Positions 51,983-61,147 of a DNA stretch of 64,000 bases are shown piece after piece. Under the pieces are notes generated by a model that searched no databases, had not been told where the DNA came from, and worked only from the letters and a program-made list of their open reading frames with translations. How positions within the stretch are numbered: the stretch's first letter is position 1; each line of letters starts with the position of its first letter. Source of the stretch: Afipia sp. OHSU_II-C1 (lineage in GTDB: Bacteria; Pseudomonadota; Alphaproteobacteria; Rhizobiales; Xanthobacteraceae); the NCBI RefSeq assembly GCF_000497575.1, contig NZ_APJI01000004.1:344635-408634 (forward strand). The letters are read 5' to 3'. The position numbers and the translations under genes were made by a program.

Positions 51983-52549
51983 GTGAAAGTCATCGCCAGT
52001 TCGATCCGCAAGGGCAACATCATTGAGCAGGACGGCAAGCTATATGTCGTTCTGAGCGCGGAGAACATCCATCCCGGCAAGGGAACCCCGGTCAGCCAGA
52101 TCGAAATGCGCCGAATCAGCGACGGCACCAAGGTGTCCGAGCGCTACAAGACCACCGATCAGGTCGAGCGCGCATTCGTCGAGGACCGCGACTTCAACTA
52201 CCTCTACGAAGACGGCGACGGCTTCCATTTCATGAACAACGAAAACTACGATCAGCTTCTGGTTCCGAAGGACGTGGTCGGCACGCAGGCACCGTACCTG
52301 CAGGAAAACATGACCGTGAAGCTTTCGATTTTCGAAGGCAATGCAGTTGCGATCGTATTGCCGCAGCGTGTCACTCTTGAGGTCGTCGAGACAGAACCGG
52401 TGACCAAGGGACAGACCGCGTCCTCCTCCTACAAGCCGGCCATTCTTTCCAACGGTATCCGCACCGGCGTTCCGCCGCACATCGGCACGGGAACGCGCAT
52501 CGTGGTCCTGACGGAAGACGGTTCTTACGTCGAGCGCGCCAAGGACTAA
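51983..52549 (+). CDS. efp: Elongation factor P
   Basis: A 188-residue translation factor relieving ribosomes stalled on polyproline. Three beta domains; the modification loop is HPGKGTP with the beta-lysylation target Lys33. C-terminal [28 protein letters not shown] matches the EF-P signature. Because the target is Lys and epmA and epmB are adjacent, the beta-lysine pathway applies rather than rhamnosylation (which uses Arg) . A following TTG-started gene begins 22 bases later. Confidence 0.96.
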   Translation: MKVIASSIRKGNIIEQDGKLYVVLSAENIHPGKGTPVSQIEMRRISDGTKVSERYKTTDQVERAFVEDRDFNYLYEDGDGFHFMNNENYDQLLVPKDVVGTQAPYLQENMTVKLSIFEGNAVAIVLPQRVTLEVVETEPVTKGQTASSSYKPAILSNGIRTGVPPHIGTGTRIVVLTEDGSYVERAKD

Positions 52550-52571
52550 GGGTAGATCTCGCGAGGATGTA

Positions 52572-54284
52572 TTGAGGGCAGCGGGAGCAGTTACAGGCGG
52601 AAGAAACGCATCGGGGAAGCTCTGGTGCTTTTTTCTGTTCGTTGCCTCGCTGTTCCTCCTCGCTCACCCCACTCGCGCCGCCGAATTCAAAACGCCCGCG
52701 ATTTCGTTCGTCACGCCGGACTGGCCGGCAGCCGTCAATCAGCTCAGGGCCGAGATCGACTCACAGCTGGTGGCTGTCGATAACTTCAACTTCCCGTCGC
52801 GAAACCAGCCGTCGCAGTTCAATGCACAGCGCATTACGGCGATCTCGCAGATCAATGCGGTCACATCGCCTATTTTCTCCGGGGTCGAACTCAGTCCCGT
52901 CCCGGTCCTGTTGCCGTTCGATAGCGCGCTTTATCTTGCTGATCGCCAAGGCGGCGCAATCAACCTTCTGATCCCGCGCTATCAGGCTGGTTTCCGGGCC
53001 GCCAGCATGTTCGAGGCCGGTTCAGCCGGCTACGACGCTGTCTTCCTGCTCGACCGGGGTGCCGGCGACAACATGCCGTCTCGTGTGTATCTGGAGCCCG
53101 TCGAGGTCCAGATCACCGCATCGCTGTTGACCTATGACATCAGAGACCCGCTGGCTGGCAAAGGCGAGCAGGTAAAATCACTGGCCACGCAATATCCAAA
53201 CCTTCGCCGCGTGATCCGCGAAGGCCATGTGCGTTATGCGTTCACGCGCTTCGGCGTTCCATACGTGGTATCGATTCAATGCCTCGATAGCGTTGCGCGC
53301 AGCCGGCGTCTGTCCTGCCGTGAGGCCTCGCCGGTCGCCGAACGGTTCCTTAAGGCCTTGCGGATCGCTGGCGGCACGCCCCGCGATCCACGTTCGAACA
53401 TCGCCTCATATGTCTCGGAGCGTCCGATCGAATACTCGGCGGATTTCACCTATCGCCCGCCGGGCGAGATCATCGCCAACAGCGGATATCGCGGACAGGG
53501 CGGCCACGAGGACTTTACCGTTTACTCGCAGATCCGGTTTCCCATCGAGAAGGCTCCGGCGTTCGCCAATTCGCAATCCTTCATGAACTGGGGCGACTGC
53601 AACCTCACGGGGCGGGTGTCATTCGCGCCAACGAAAGGTGATCAGTACCGCTGCAGGCGCAACGACAAGCCGCTGGTATTCGATGAATCCGCCAAGGAGA
53701 ATTACAGCTACCCCTGGCAGGACAATTTTTGCGAGACGCGCGACTTCGAGGTCGGACAGTGCGCCAATGGCATGGGCCATCAGGGCCAGGATATCCGCCC
53801 CTCGTCATGTCACCTGCGCAACGATGGCGCGGATCGCTGTATCCCCGACCTGTTTGCGACGGTCGCGGTTCGCGACGGCGTGCTGATCAGGTCGCCCAGG
53901 CAACAGGCGGCATTTCTGCTGGTCAACACGCGCAACGAACACATCCGTTTCCGTTACATGCACATGAACCCCGCGCGGCTCGATGCGGACGGCGTCCTGC
54001 ATGGACGGCGCGTCAGCGAAGGCGAAAAGATCGGCGTGGTCTCGAACTATCAGGATCGCCCCGGCGGAACGACCAACCATCTCCATTTCGACGTGCAGGT
54101 GTTCACACGCGACGGCTGGCTCTGGGTCAATCCCTACGTCACGCTGATCTCATCGTACGAGCGCCTGATCGGCGGACGTGGCCGCGAATTCATCCAGCCG
54201 CCGCCGGAAGCGCCGGCGATGGCGCATGCCTTGCCGCCCCCAGAGCTTCCGGCAGGTGCTGTCAAGGAAGGCGAAGGCCGCTAG
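52572..54284 (+). CDS. Secreted M23 family peptidase
   Basis: A 570-residue precursor with a hydrophobic signal (LWCFFLFVASLFLLAHPTRA), a long N-terminal region of about 380 residues without a family I recognise, and a C-terminal M23 (LytM-like) domain. The zinc-site motifs are GHQGQDIRPS (H-x3-D, around residue 405) and NHLHFDVQV (H-x-H), with RYMHMN between. It probably cuts peptidoglycan cross-links in the periplasm. Start is a TTG at 52572 (ATGTATTG context); only a weak GAGG precedes it. A lytic transglycosylase follows, giving a cell-wall pair. Confidence 0.8.
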   Translation: MRAAGAVTGGRNASGKLWCFFLFVASLFLLAHPTRAAEFKTPAISFVTPDWPAAVNQLRAEIDSQLVAVDNFNFPSRNQPSQFNAQRITAISQINAVTSPIFSGVELSPVPVLLPFDSALYLADRQGGAINLLIPRYQAGFRAASMFEAGSAGYDAVFLLDRGAGDNMPSRVYLEPVEVQITASLLTYDIRDPLAGKGEQVKSLATQYPNLRRVIREGHVRYAFTRFGVPYVVSIQCLDSVARSRRLSCREASPVAERFLKALRIAGGTPRDPRSNIASYVSERPIEYSADFTYRPPGEIIANSGYRGQGGHEDFTVYSQIRFPIEKAPAFANSQSFMNWGDCNLTGRVSFAPTKGDQYRCRRNDKPLVFDESAKENYSYPWQDNFCETRDFEVGQCANGMGHQGQDIRPSSCHLRNDGADRCIPDLFATVAVRDGVLIRSPRQQAAFLLVNTRNEHIRFRYMHMNPARLDADGVLHGRRVSEGEKIGVVSNYQDRPGGTTNHLHFDVQVFTRDGWLWVNPYVTLISSYERLIGGRGREFIQPPPEAPAMAHALPPPELPAGAVKEGEGR

Positions 54285-54347
54285 GTATCCGGTTCCGCGG
54301 CAGTTTGGCCTTTGGCCCGGCTACCAAAGCCGCGCTAGACTGGCTGC

Positions 54348-55583
54348 ATGACGCAAAAAGATTCTCCGGGGGCGACCTCTCTGACGCGGCGAGTGCTGCT
54401 TGGCTCTGCGATTGGCGCCGGCGCATTGATCGCCAATCCGCTTCGGGCTCTCGCAGCCCCGCCTGGTTTCGATCAATGGCGTGAGGGCTTTCGCGCCCGC
54501 GCGCTGGCACGCGGCATTTCCGAGGGCACCTATATTCGTTGCCTCAGCCGGGTTGAGCCGGACATGAGCGTGTTCGAGAAGATGCGCAAGCAGCCCGAGT
54601 TCAACGAGCAGCTCTGGCAGTACATCAACCGCCGCGTCTCGGACTGGCGTTTGTCCGCGGGAAAGGTCGCGCTTCAAAAATACAACGCTCTGTTCAGCCG
54701 GATCGAAAAGGACTTTGGCGTCGAACGCGGCACGCTGCTCGCGCTGTGGGGCGTCGAGACGGCGTATGGCGATCCGCTCGTCCAGCAGAACCATATGCGC
54801 CCGGTCTTTCCGTCCCTCGCCGCGCTGGCGTGGAACGAGCCGCGCCGCAAGACCTATTGGGAAACCGAGCTGATCAACGCCCTGCGCATCGTCGACAAGC
54901 ACTGGAGCACGCCGGAAGAAATGCGCGGCTCGTGGGCCGGCGCGATGGGGCACACCCAGTGGATGCCGGAGGTCTGGCTGAATGTCGGGTTCGACTATGA
55001 CGGCGACGGGCGGGTCTCGCCCTTTGGGCGCCCGGACGACGCTCTCGGCTCCAGCGCGCGCTATCTCGTCAACCGTGGCAAATATCGACGCGGCGAGCAT
55101 TGGGGCTATGAGGTGAAAGGCGCGAGCGGCGGCAGTGGCAACAAGAGTTACGCCCAATGGGCGGCGGCAGGCGTCAGCCGCGCGGATGGCAAACCGTTTC
55201 CACGTCCTACAGACATGGCGCAATTATGGGTGCCTGTGCAGGGCGGACCGTCCTTCCTGCTCGGCCCGAACTTCTACGCGGTGAAGAGCTACAACCCCTC
55301 GATGAACTATGCGCTTGCCATTGTGCATCTCGGCGACCGGATTCTCGGTGCCGGCCCGTTCGTACAGCCCTTCCCCGGATCGGAGCGCGCGCTGACGCTC
55401 GCCGAGGTGCAGGAAGTCCAGACACGCCTTACCAACGCCGGGTTCGACACCGGCGGCACCGATGGCCGCGTCGGCAACGACACCATGAAGGCCGTCAAGG
55501 ATTTCCAGACCAAAACGGGACTGCTGCCCGCTGACGGCTACGCGGGGTTGAAGGTACTTGCCCGGTTGCGGCAGGGGTCGTAG
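54348..55583 (+). CDS. Lytic murein transglycosylase, MltB family
   Basis: A 411-residue periplasmic enzyme cleaving the glycan strand of peptidoglycan. A twin-arginine-like signal (LTRRVLLGSAIGAGALIANP) precedes an SLT_2 domain with catalytic Glu in LLALWGVETAYGDPL, plus AGAMGHTQWMPEVWLNVGFDYDGDG. A C-terminal peptidoglycan-binding domain covers the last 70 residues (LAEVQEVQTRLTNAGFD, GNDTMKAVKDFQTKTGL). Lacks a lipobox, so it is soluble. Follows the M23 gene by 63 bases. Confidence 0.9.
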   Translation: MTQKDSPGATSLTRRVLLGSAIGAGALIANPLRALAAPPGFDQWREGFRARALARGISEGTYIRCLSRVEPDMSVFEKMRKQPEFNEQLWQYINRRVSDWRLSAGKVALQKYNALFSRIEKDFGVERGTLLALWGVETAYGDPLVQQNHMRPVFPSLAALAWNEPRRKTYWETELINALRIVDKHWSTPEEMRGSWAGAMGHTQWMPEVWLNVGFDYDGDGRVSPFGRPDDALGSSARYLVNRGKYRRGEHWGYEVKGASGGSGNKSYAQWAAAGVSRADGKPFPRPTDMAQLWVPVQGGPSFLLGPNFYAVKSYNPSMNYALAIVHLGDRILGAGPFVQPFPGSERALTLAEVQEVQTRLTNAGFDTGGTDGRVGNDTMKAVKDFQTKTGLLPADGYAGLKVLARLRQGS

Positions 55584-55587
55584 TTCC

Positions 55588-55664
55588 TGTCATTGCGAGC
55601 GAAGCGAAGCAATCCACCTTTGAAGAATGGATTGCTTCGTCGCAAGCGCTCCTCGCAAACGACG
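55588..55664. repeat. REP-like palindromic repeat, second copy
   Basis: TGTCATTGCGAGCGAAGCGAAGCAATCC followed by a rightward arm GGATTGCTTCG...CTCGCAAACGACG, between the convergent mltB-like and recJ genes. It shares its first 28 or so bases with the copy at 44709-44779 but has a different, less perfect right arm. In this position it may also act as a bidirectional terminator. Confidence 0.8.
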
Positions 55665-55667
55665 AGA

Positions 55668-57509
55668 TTATCGAATAACGTTCGGTCCCGGATCTGGTAC
55701 CGCCACATCCGTCACACGCATCTGCACGCGCTCGGAGCCCTGCCAGCGGTCAACCGTGAGCGATCCCGCGACATGCAGCAACTGACCGCGATTCTCGATC
55801 AGCGCATTGCCGAGCTTCTGGCCGATCGAACGAAATGCAATCCCGTTGACGAACGCGCCGTCGCCCGACTTGAAGCGCAGACGTAGATGCGCCTGCCCGA
55901 CTTCATCCGCGAAAACCAGTTGATGTGACGGCAGTGCAATCAGCGGTTCGGGATTGCCCGCCCCGTATGGTCCGGCGCGATTCATAGTGTGCACAAAATC
56001 AGTCGTCACCGCGCGAGCGCTGACGGCCCCGTCAATGAACAACTCATTTGCGTGCCGCGCATCCGCCACCGTCGCTGCGAGCGCAGTCTCGACGAAGGCG
56101 CGGAATTCCGCGAGCCGCTCCTTCTTCAGCGTCACGCCCGCCGCCATGGCGTGGCCGCCGCCTTTCAGAAGAATTCCTTCATGTACCGCCTCGCGCACGA
56201 CCTTGCCGAGATCGACACCGGGAATGGAGCGGCCCGATCCGGTGCCGATCCCGCCCGGCTCCAGCGCGATGGCGAATGCGGGACGTAAAAACTTCTCTTT
56301 CAGTCGCGATGCCACCAGACCCACGACGCCCGGATGCCAGCCCTCGGACGCGGTTACGATCACCGAGCCTTTGTCATCAAGACCAAGCGACGCCAGCGCC
56401 TCGGCCTCGGCCTGCGCCTCGGCCATCTGCTCGATGACGCGGCGTTCGGTGTTGAGGCGATCGAGTTCGGCGGCAATCCTCGCCGCTTCCGAGATATCGC
56501 CTTCCAAAAGAAGCTTCACGCCGAGGTCCGCCTGTCCGATCCGCCCCCCGGCATTGATGCGCGGCCCCAGCATGAAACCGAGATGCCAGGCTTCCGGTGG
56601 GCCGCTGAGCCGCGCAACGTCCATCAGCGCGGTATGACCGACATGATCGCGGCGGCGCAAGGCGATCAGCCCCTTCGCGACGAAGGCGCGGTTGAGACCG
56701 GTCAGCGCCGCCACGTCTGCGACGGTGCCTAGAGCAACGTGATGGAGCGCATCCAGCAGATTGGGTTCGGGCCGGACATCACTCCAGAAATCGCGGGCGC
56801 GCAGTTCGCGGTTCACCGCAACCAGCGTCACAAAGACAAGGCCGACGGCGGCGAGATGTCCGAGCCCCGACAGATCATCGGGGCGATTGGGATTGACCAA
56901 TGCATCGACAATCGGAAGTTCGTCACCGCACTGGTGATGGTCGATCACCACCACGTCCATGCCGAGACGCTTGGCTTCCGCCAGCGGTTCGATGCTCGTG
57001 GTCCCGCAATCGACCGTGACCAGCAGCGTCGCGCCCCTGCCCGCGAGACCGCGCACCGCCTCCACATTGGGGCCATAACCTTCGAAGATGCGGTCGGGAA
57101 TATGGATCAGGGGATCCAGTCCACAGTGGCGCAGATGCCATGTCAGCAGTGCCGCCGAGGTCGCGCCGTCCACGTCATAGTCACCGAAGATCGCGACCTT
57201 CTCGCCGCGCGAGGCGGCGTCGGCGATGCGCTTTGCCGCGACTTCCATCTCGGTAACTGTGAGCGGATCAGGCAGCAGCTTGCGGATGGTCGGGTCGAGA
57301 AAATCCTCAACGGCATCGATGTCGATGCCGCGCCCGGCGATAATCCGCGCCAGCATTTCCGGCACCTGATAACGCTGCGTAATGGCCAGCGCCTTCGCCG
57401 TGCCGCGCGGATCGAGCCGATCCCGCCACACGCGGCCGGTCGCAGACTGCCTCACGCCGAGAAAAGCGGGACTGTCCTCAACAGGCAATGCGGATGCAGG
57501 GAGCGTCAT
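55668..57509 (-). CDS. recJ: Single-stranded DNA exonuclease RecJ
   Basis: A 613-residue 5'-3' exonuclease for recombination and mismatch repair. DHH domain: FGDYDVDGATSAALL, VTVDCGTTS and VVIDHHQCG (motif III); DHHA1 domain: GGGHAMAAGVTLKKE; C-terminal OB fold. I start at ATG 57509 (MTLPASALP) with GGAAGG upstream. The neighbourhood hom-glpX-recJ is conserved in alphaproteobacteria. Cytoplasmic. Confidence 0.94.
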   Translation of the reverse strand: MTLPASALPVEDSPAFLGVRQSATGRVWRDRLDPRGTAKALAITQRYQVPEMLARIIAGRGIDIDAVEDFLDPTIRKLLPDPLTVTEMEVAAKRIADAASRGEKVAIFGDYDVDGATSAALLTWHLRHCGLDPLIHIPDRIFEGYGPNVEAVRGLAGRGATLLVTVDCGTTSIEPLAEAKRLGMDVVVIDHHQCGDELPIVDALVNPNRPDDLSGLGHLAAVGLVFVTLVAVNRELRARDFWSDVRPEPNLLDALHHVALGTVADVAALTGLNRAFVAKGLIALRRRDHVGHTALMDVARLSGPPEAWHLGFMLGPRINAGGRIGQADLGVKLLLEGDISEAARIAAELDRLNTERRVIEQMAEAQAEAEALASLGLDDKGSVIVTASEGWHPGVVGLVASRLKEKFLRPAFAIALEPGGIGTGSGRSIPGVDLGKVVREAVHEGILLKGGGHAMAAGVTLKKERLAEFRAFVETALAATVADARHANELFIDGAVSARAVTTDFVHTMNRAGPYGAGNPEPLIALPSHQLVFADEVGQAHLRLRFKSGDGAFVNGIAFRSIGQKLGNALIENRGQLLHVAGSLTVDRWQGSERVQMRVTDVAVPDPGPNVIR

Positions 57510-57566
57510 GATGCCTTCCGCAGGTAAGCACGAAGCGTCAGCGTTCAATGATTCGCAGTAATCGAC

Positions 57567-58277
57567 CTAGCAGCCGAGCTTGTCAGCCAGATCGTTGAAA
57601 TCCTTGACGACGTAATCCCAGTTTCCATCGGCCTTGAAATCGCGGTTCTGGTGCGGACCATACTCCGTCACGCGCGGAACGAATGCGGTCTTCAGGCCGA
57701 ATGACTGCGCCGCCTCGAGATCGTTGTTGTGCGCGGCTACGAGCATCACCTCACCTGGCGTCAGGCCCAGAATCTTCGCCGCGCCCAGATAAGCTTCTCG
57801 GTCGGGCTTGTAATGACCGAACACCTCCGCGCTCAGCACAATATCCCACGGCAAACCGGCGTGCTTCGCCATGTTGGTCAGAAGAGCGACGTTGCCGTTG
57901 GACAGCGGCCCGATGATGAACTTCGTCTTGAGGCGCGTCAGGCCGCCGACGCTGTCCGGCCACGGATTGAGGCTATGCCATCCGCGGGTGAGATAGTCGA
58001 AATCGGCCGAGGTCAGCCCGGTAATGCCCAGCTTCGCAGCCAGCGGTTCGATCGACTGCCGCTGCAAATCATCAAGGATCACGAAGCCGCGCTCGGGATG
58101 CTTGCGGACCTCGTCCATCGACGGCATGTACGCGGCGCGCCAGCCGTCGACCAGCGCAGTCCAGTCGCCCTTGAGGCCCTTCGTTTTGCCCCATGCGGTG
58201 AAATTGTCGATCAGGCTGGTTCGCCAGTCGACCACGGTGCCAAAGACATCGAACAGCAGCGCCTTGATCTCGGACAT
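57567..58277 (-). CDS. Haloacid dehalogenase type II
   Basis: A 236-residue HAD-superfamily enzyme of the L-2-haloacid dehalogenase type: LLFDVFGTVVDWRTS with nucleophile Asp10, then PLSNGNVALL with motif-II Ser/Asn, and the FGHYKPDREAYLGA Lys with the later acidic motif VAAHNNDLEAAQ. In related enzymes the motif is VAAHxxDL, seen here. It may hydrolyse haloalkanoates or phosphoesters. Nine bases from the GNAT gene upstream; likely co-transcribed. Confidence 0.85.
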   Translation of the reverse strand: MSEIKALLFDVFGTVVDWRTSLIDNFTAWGKTKGLKGDWTALVDGWRAAYMPSMDEVRKHPERGFVILDDLQRQSIEPLAAKLGITGLTSADFDYLTRGWHSLNPWPDSVGGLTRLKTKFIIGPLSNGNVALLTNMAKHAGLPWDIVLSAEVFGHYKPDREAYLGAAKILGLTPGEVMLVAAHNNDLEAAQSFGLKTAFVPRVTEYGPHQNRDFKADGNWDYVVKDFNDLADKLGC

Positions 58278-58285
58278 CGGACCTC

Positions 58286-58735
58286 TCAGAAAATCTTGCG
58301 GTACTGCATGAAGCCCGACCGGTCGGCGACTTCATCGTAGAGGATTTGTGCGCGCGCATTCTCGAACTGGGTCAGCCAGTGCACCCTGCTTGCGCCGTCG
58401 GCCTTTGCCTTCTCGTAGACAGCTTCGATCAGCTTGCGGCCGACACCGTGGCCGCGTGCACCTTCGTTCACAAACAGATCCTGCAGATAACAGTAGTTGC
58501 CGACGGTCCAGCACGAACGATGGTAAAGGAAATGGACGATGCCCGTCAGCTTGCCGTCGACGAACGCGCCGAGCACATACATCGGCTCGGCGTCATCGTG
58601 AAAGCGCTGCCATGTCACAGCCGTTGTCTCGGCCGGAACCGAGGCCTTGTAGAACTTGAGATAGCCCTCCCACAACGGCTCCCACGCCTCGCGCTCATCC
58701 ACGCGAAGCGGCCGGATGACAACGCGGTCGGTCAT
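58286..58735 (-). CDS. GNAT family N-acetyltransferase
   Basis: A 149-residue GNAT protein with the acetyl-CoA pyrophosphate-binding loop in LFVNEGARGHGVGRKLIEAVYEKA and a preceding beta-bulge strand (NYCYLQDLFV). Acceptor unknown. It lies between glpX (13 bases upstream) and the dehalogenase (8 bases downstream), all on the minus strand. Confidence 0.85.
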   Translation of the reverse strand: MTDRVVIRPLRVDEREAWEPLWEGYLKFYKASVPAETTAVTWQRFHDDAEPMYVLGAFVDGKLTGIVHFLYHRSCWTVGNYCYLQDLFVNEGARGHGVGRKLIEAVYEKAKADGASRVHWLTQFENARAQILYDEVADRSGFMQYRKIF

Positions 58736-58748
58736 GGGATTTCCCTGC

Positions 58749-59747
58749 TTAGTCGAGGTGGAACTTCTCGAACTGGCGATGCTCGCCCTTGATAATACGG
58801 ACCGTACCGGTCACGGAGCGCATCACGACGGTCTCGGTCTCGATGACATTCTTGCGGAACTTGACGCCCGACAGCAGCGAACCATCCGTCACGCCGGTTG
58901 CAGCGAACAGACAGTCGCCGCGCGCCATGTCCTCGATGCCATAGACCATGTTGTGATCCTGGATACCCATCTTGGTCGCGCGTTCGCGCTTCTCGCCGGT
59001 ATCGAGAATGAGGCGGCACTGCATCTGGCCGCCAATACAGCGCAGCGCAGCCGCAGCCAGCACGCCTTCCGGCGCGCCGCCAGTGCCCATGTAGATATCG
59101 ACCCCGGTGTTGTCGGGATCGGCGGTGTGGATGACGCCGGCAACGTCGCCGTCGGTAATCAGGCGAACAGCCGCACCGGTGGAGCGGATCGCATTGATGA
59201 TATCGGCGTGGCGCGGACGATCCAGCACCAACGCAGTGATCGCCGACGGATGAACGTCCTTGGCGCGGGCAAGACGGCGGATGTTCTCAGCTGGCGGTGC
59301 GTCGAGATCGACCACGTGTTTAGGATAGCCCGGCCCAACCGCAATTTTTTGCATATAGACGTCCGGCGCATTCAGAAGCGTGCCGCCCTCCGCCATCGCC
59401 ATGGTCGCAATCGCGCCCGGCATGTTCTTGGCGCAAAGGGTCGTGCCCTCGAGCGGGTCGACAGCGATATCAACTTCCGGACCGGCGTCGGAGCCGACCT
59501 TTTCGCCGATGAACAGCATCGGCGCTTCGTCGCGCTCACCCTCGCCAATCACCACCGTACCCTGGATTGGAATCTTGTTGAGTTCGCGCCGCATCGCGTC
59601 CACCGCAGCCTGGTCGGCAGCCTTTTCGTTGCCGTGGCCCCGGAGCCGCGCGGCGGACACCGCAGCGCGCTCAGTCACGCGAACGATTTCGAGTGTGAGA
59701 ATGCGTTCCAGCAGAAGCTGCGGCGGAACGGAAATCGTAACGGACAT
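58749..59747 (-). CDS. glpX: Class II fructose-1,6-bisphosphatase GlpX
   Basis: A 332-residue Mg/Mn- or Li-sensitive phosphatase converting fructose-1,6-bisphosphate to fructose-6-phosphate for gluconeogenesis and Calvin cycle. Motifs: VIGEGERDEAPMLFIGE, VDIAVDPLEGTTLCA, GDVAGVI and MGTGGAPEGVLAAAALRCIGG, all typical of GlpX. It follows hom by 54 bases. The start at 59747 (MSVTISVPPQ) is conserved. Confidence 0.94.
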   Translation of the reverse strand: MSVTISVPPQLLLERILTLEIVRVTERAAVSAARLRGHGNEKAADQAAVDAMRRELNKIPIQGTVVIGEGERDEAPMLFIGEKVGSDAGPEVDIAVDPLEGTTLCAKNMPGAIATMAMAEGGTLLNAPDVYMQKIAVGPGYPKHVVDLDAPPAENIRRLARAKDVHPSAITALVLDRPRHADIINAIRSTGAAVRLITDGDVAGVIHTADPDNTGVDIYMGTGGAPEGVLAAAALRCIGGQMQCRLILDTGEKRERATKMGIQDHNMVYGIEDMARGDCLFAATGVTDGSLLSGVKFRKNVIETETVVMRSVTGTVRIIKGEHRQFEKFHLD

Positions 59748-59801
59748 AGGCTAACTCCCAAGACAACAAACGTGGCGATGGACCCGGCTGACCGGACCCT
59801 A

Positions 59802-61124
59802 TCAGTTCTTTTCGATGCGGATGACCTGCGGACGGCCGGTTATCACCCGATCTTGCTGGACGGCATGCAGGGCCTGGCGCACCGCATCTTCAGTGGTTGC
59901 GTACGTGATGAGGATGACCGGCACCGGGGATGGCTTGCCGCGTGTATTTACCGGCTCGACTGCGCCATCAGGATGACGCTGGACGATCGATTCAATGGAA
60001 ATTTTCTGCTCGGCAAGACGCGTCGCGATGGTCGCGGCAGTTCCCGCAAGATCGCGCGCCATCAGGCGAATGTAATAACCGCCCTCATGGCGCTTCATCG
60101 GCGCCTTGGTCGTGGTTTTCAGTTTCTCGACCGGCCGCCCGAACGGCGCCGCGCGAATTCCTCGCGCCACATCCGCAATATCCGCAAGCACGGCAGAGGC
60201 GGTCGCAGCACCGCCGGCGCCAGGGCCCACCAGCGTGATCGGCGGAATTCCCTCGCCGTCGATGGTCACGGCGTTCGTGACGTCCATCACCTGCGCGATC
60301 GAGGATGACTTCGGCACCATGGTCGGATGCACGCGCTGTTCGATGCCGGACTCGGTGCGCACCGCGACGCCAAGCAGCTTGACGCGATAGCCAAGCTCTT
60401 CGGCGGCGCGCAGATCTTCCGGCGCGATGGACGAAATCCCTTCGACATAGACCGCGCTCTGATTGACCTTGGTCCCGAACGCCAGGCTCGCGAGAATGGC
60501 GAGCTTCTGTGCGGTGTCGTGTCCGTCCACGTCGAACGATGGATTGGCCTCGGCGTATCCGAGCCGCTGCGCATCCTTCAGGCATTCCGCGAACGACAAT
60601 CCTTCGCGTTCCATCCGCGTCAGGATGTAATTGCACGTGCCGTTGAGAATGCCGTAGACGCGATGAATGTCGGTGCCGGCAAGGCCTTCGCGCAGCGTCT
60701 TGATGACGGGAATTGCCGCGCCAACTGCGGCTTCGTAGTTCAGCGCGCCCCCGTGTTTTTCCGCCAGCGCAGCAAGGCGCGATCCGTGCTTGGCGATCAG
60801 CGCCTTGTTCGCGGTGACCACCGATTTTCCGTTCCGGAGCGCCGCTTCGATCGTCGACAGGGCCGGCTCGCCGGCCCCGCCCATCAGTTCGACGAAGCAA
60901 TCGATCTTCGGATCACTGGCCAGGGCCAGCGGGTTCTTGGCCCATTCGATCCCGCGCAGATCGAGACCGCGCTTCTTTGCTTTCGAACGTGCGGATACCG
61001 CGACAACCTTGACGCCACGGCCACACCGCGTCGACAAGGCCCTGCCCTGACTTTCGATCAGGCGGACTACCTCGGCACCCACGGTGCCGAGGCCCGCAAT
61101 ACCCACCTTGAGTGGTGCGACCAT
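59802..61124 (-). CDS. hom: Homoserine dehydrogenase
   Basis: A 440-residue enzyme reducing aspartate semialdehyde to homoserine for threonine and methionine. N-terminal Rossmann fold (VGIAGLGTVGAEVVRLI), catalytic core (NGTCNYILTRM; EANPSFDVDGHDTAQKL) and a C-terminal ACT domain (GGYYIRLMARDLAGTAATIA) for feedback control by threonine. 23 bases from the aminotransferase gene upstream; likely operon with glpX downstream. Confidence 0.95.
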   Translation of the reverse strand: MVAPLKVGIAGLGTVGAEVVRLIESQGRALSTRCGRGVKVVAVSARSKAKKRGLDLRGIEWAKNPLALASDPKIDCFVELMGGAGEPALSTIEAALRNGKSVVTANKALIAKHGSRLAALAEKHGGALNYEAAVGAAIPVIKTLREGLAGTDIHRVYGILNGTCNYILTRMEREGLSFAECLKDAQRLGYAEANPSFDVDGHDTAQKLAILASLAFGTKVNQSAVYVEGISSIAPEDLRAAEELGYRVKLLGVAVRTESGIEQRVHPTMVPKSSSIAQVMDVTNAVTIDGEGIPPITLVGPGAGGAATASAVLADIADVARGIRAAPFGRPVEKLKTTTKAPMKRHEGGYYIRLMARDLAGTAATIATRLAEQKISIESIVQRHPDGAVEPVNTRGKPSPVPVILITYATTEDAVRQALHAVQQDRVITGRPQVIRIEKN

Positions 61125-61147
61125 CTTACTGAAAACCTGCCGGAAAA

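Noticed and set aside
58716..60308. A 530-codon open frame antisense to glpX and hom
   Set aside because: Both opposite-strand genes are complete housekeeping enzymes with every motif; this frame is a compositional shadow.
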